From an uncultured Rikenellaceae bacterium (GTDB lineage: Bacteria > Bacteroidota > Bacteroidia > Bacteroidales > Rikenellaceae), in the NCBI GenBank assembly GCA_904501625.1, contig CAJGBR010000058.1:1-6387 (forward strand): DNA of 6,387 nt, read 5' to 3'. A program made the translations under genes and the position numbers. Under the pieces are notes generated by a model. It saw only the letters and a program-made list of their open reading frames with translations. It did no database searches and had not been told where the DNA came from. Positions 5,818 to 6,387 of the stretch are shown one piece after another (the first letter of the stretch is position 1; the number at the start of each line of letters is the position of its first letter).

Positions 5818-6387
5818 TTACCAACTCAATGGAATGTTTTGACTGCTCGTACTGAAAGGTTTAAAGTTGACCCTATTGTACTCTTTACACTCATTCATAC
5901 ATTTGTCGTAAAATTCCTCTCCCACAAGTTTTTTTATGTATGCAGTTCTCTTTTCACGTGGCAATTGTTTGTATTCAGCTTTGATTTCATTAGGATTATC
6001 AACCACTACAAAGAATTGGCCTGACATTGTTGAGGATCCATTTACAAGTGTTATTCGGAATTTAAGATGCATTGTTTTTTCAGGTCTTACGGTAATTATC
6101 CATTCCCCCTTTTTGATATCCTCAGGTGAAGCCTCACCATATCCGAAAGCTTCAAAACGAATTATCTTTCTTGGATTTATCAGAAATTTTATTCGCGTAG
6201 AATCGCCTTTAGTTAGCACCGAACCATTATCTAATATATGACGACATGACATATAAAAAGGCAATATGGCGTTATCAAAAGTTTCGGTATCCAATGCTCT
6301 TTTAATTGAATCAGTCATCTCTCTATCCATCTTGGATAATTCTTCATAAGTCGGAGATTCCATACTCTTCCTTAAATTATTGGGAGA
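5818..6387 (-). CDS. Exported-protein family paralogue C, 5' end outside the window
   Basis: The reading frame stays open to the window edge. The residues before the Met at 6363 (SPNNLRKS) align with IPNDFKRI of paralogue A, so that Met corresponds to residue 54 of the family and is not the true start. About 50 residues, presumably including a signal peptide, should lie to the right. The visible 189 residues contain the family core: TFDNA, ILDNGSVLTKGDSTRIK, FGYGEASPEDIKKGEW and VRPEKTMHLK. A cysteine sits in MSCRHILDNG, as in paralogue A, and the tail has YDKCMNECKEYN with two cysteines. The linker before TFDN differs from A and B (SPTYEELSKMDREMTDSIK), so this is the most divergent of the three. 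Function is unknown. Export is inferred from the paralogues, not seen. Confidence 0.85.
   Translation of the reverse strand, partial: SPNNLRKSMESPTYEELSKMDREMTDSIKRALDTETFDNAILPFYMSCRHILDNGSVLTKGDSTRIKFLINPRKIIRFEAFGYGEASPEDIKKGEWIITVRPEKTMHLKFRITLVNGSSTMSGQFFVVVDNPNEIKAEYKQLPREKRTAYIKKLVGEEFYDKCMNECKEYNRVNFKPFSTSSQNIPLSW

Noticed and set aside
4327..6387. Insertion sequence or CRISPR array as the cause of the repeated pattern
   Set aside because: The repeats are whole coding genes of about 730 bases with conserved reading frames. There are no transposase motifs, terminal inverted repeats or short regular spacers.

Overview
The window looks like a chromosomal segment of a Bacteroidota bacterium, most likely of the order Bacteroidales. 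Three things support this. Two upstream regions carry the promoter form typical of that phylum (TTTG, about 20 bases, then TAnnTTTG). Start codons follow A/T-rich leaders without Shine-Dalgarno motifs. The NusA, RimP, LptF/LptG-family and Tgt proteins also have the lengths and sequence style of that group. The genus cannot be fixed from this sequence alone. All six supported genes are on the minus strand, so transcription runs from right to left.

Reading in the direction of transcription, the first block (6387 to 4327) is a tandem array of three paralogous genes. The first gene is cut by the window edge. They encode exported proteins of about 240 residues that I cannot assign to a known family. 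Two complete members have almost identical signal peptides and a shared basic stretch, and all three share a strongly conserved central region. The block ends in a clear intrinsic terminator at 4257-4302. The copies are mosaic at DNA level, which suggests gene conversion.

The second block (4235 to 1928) is a two-gene operon behind a good Bacteroidota-type promoter. It holds tgt (queuosine tRNA modification) and, 16 bases after it, an LptF/LptG-family permease of the lipopolysaccharide export machine. The Tgt protein lacks the three zinc-binding cysteines of the textbook enzyme but keeps its catalytic aspartates.

The third block (1896 to 40) is the start of the conserved rimP-nusA(-infB) operon, covering ribosome maturation and transcription elongation. 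infB is expected to the left of the window but is not visible. A promoter match at 1865-1896 lies upstream of a strong hairpin with a short U-run at 1819-1843, and rimP starts only after that hairpin. The hairpin may therefore be a leader attenuator as well as the end of the permease transcript. I consider this and the mosaic paralogue array the two most interesting points. No RNA genes, mobile elements or CRISPR arrays were seen.
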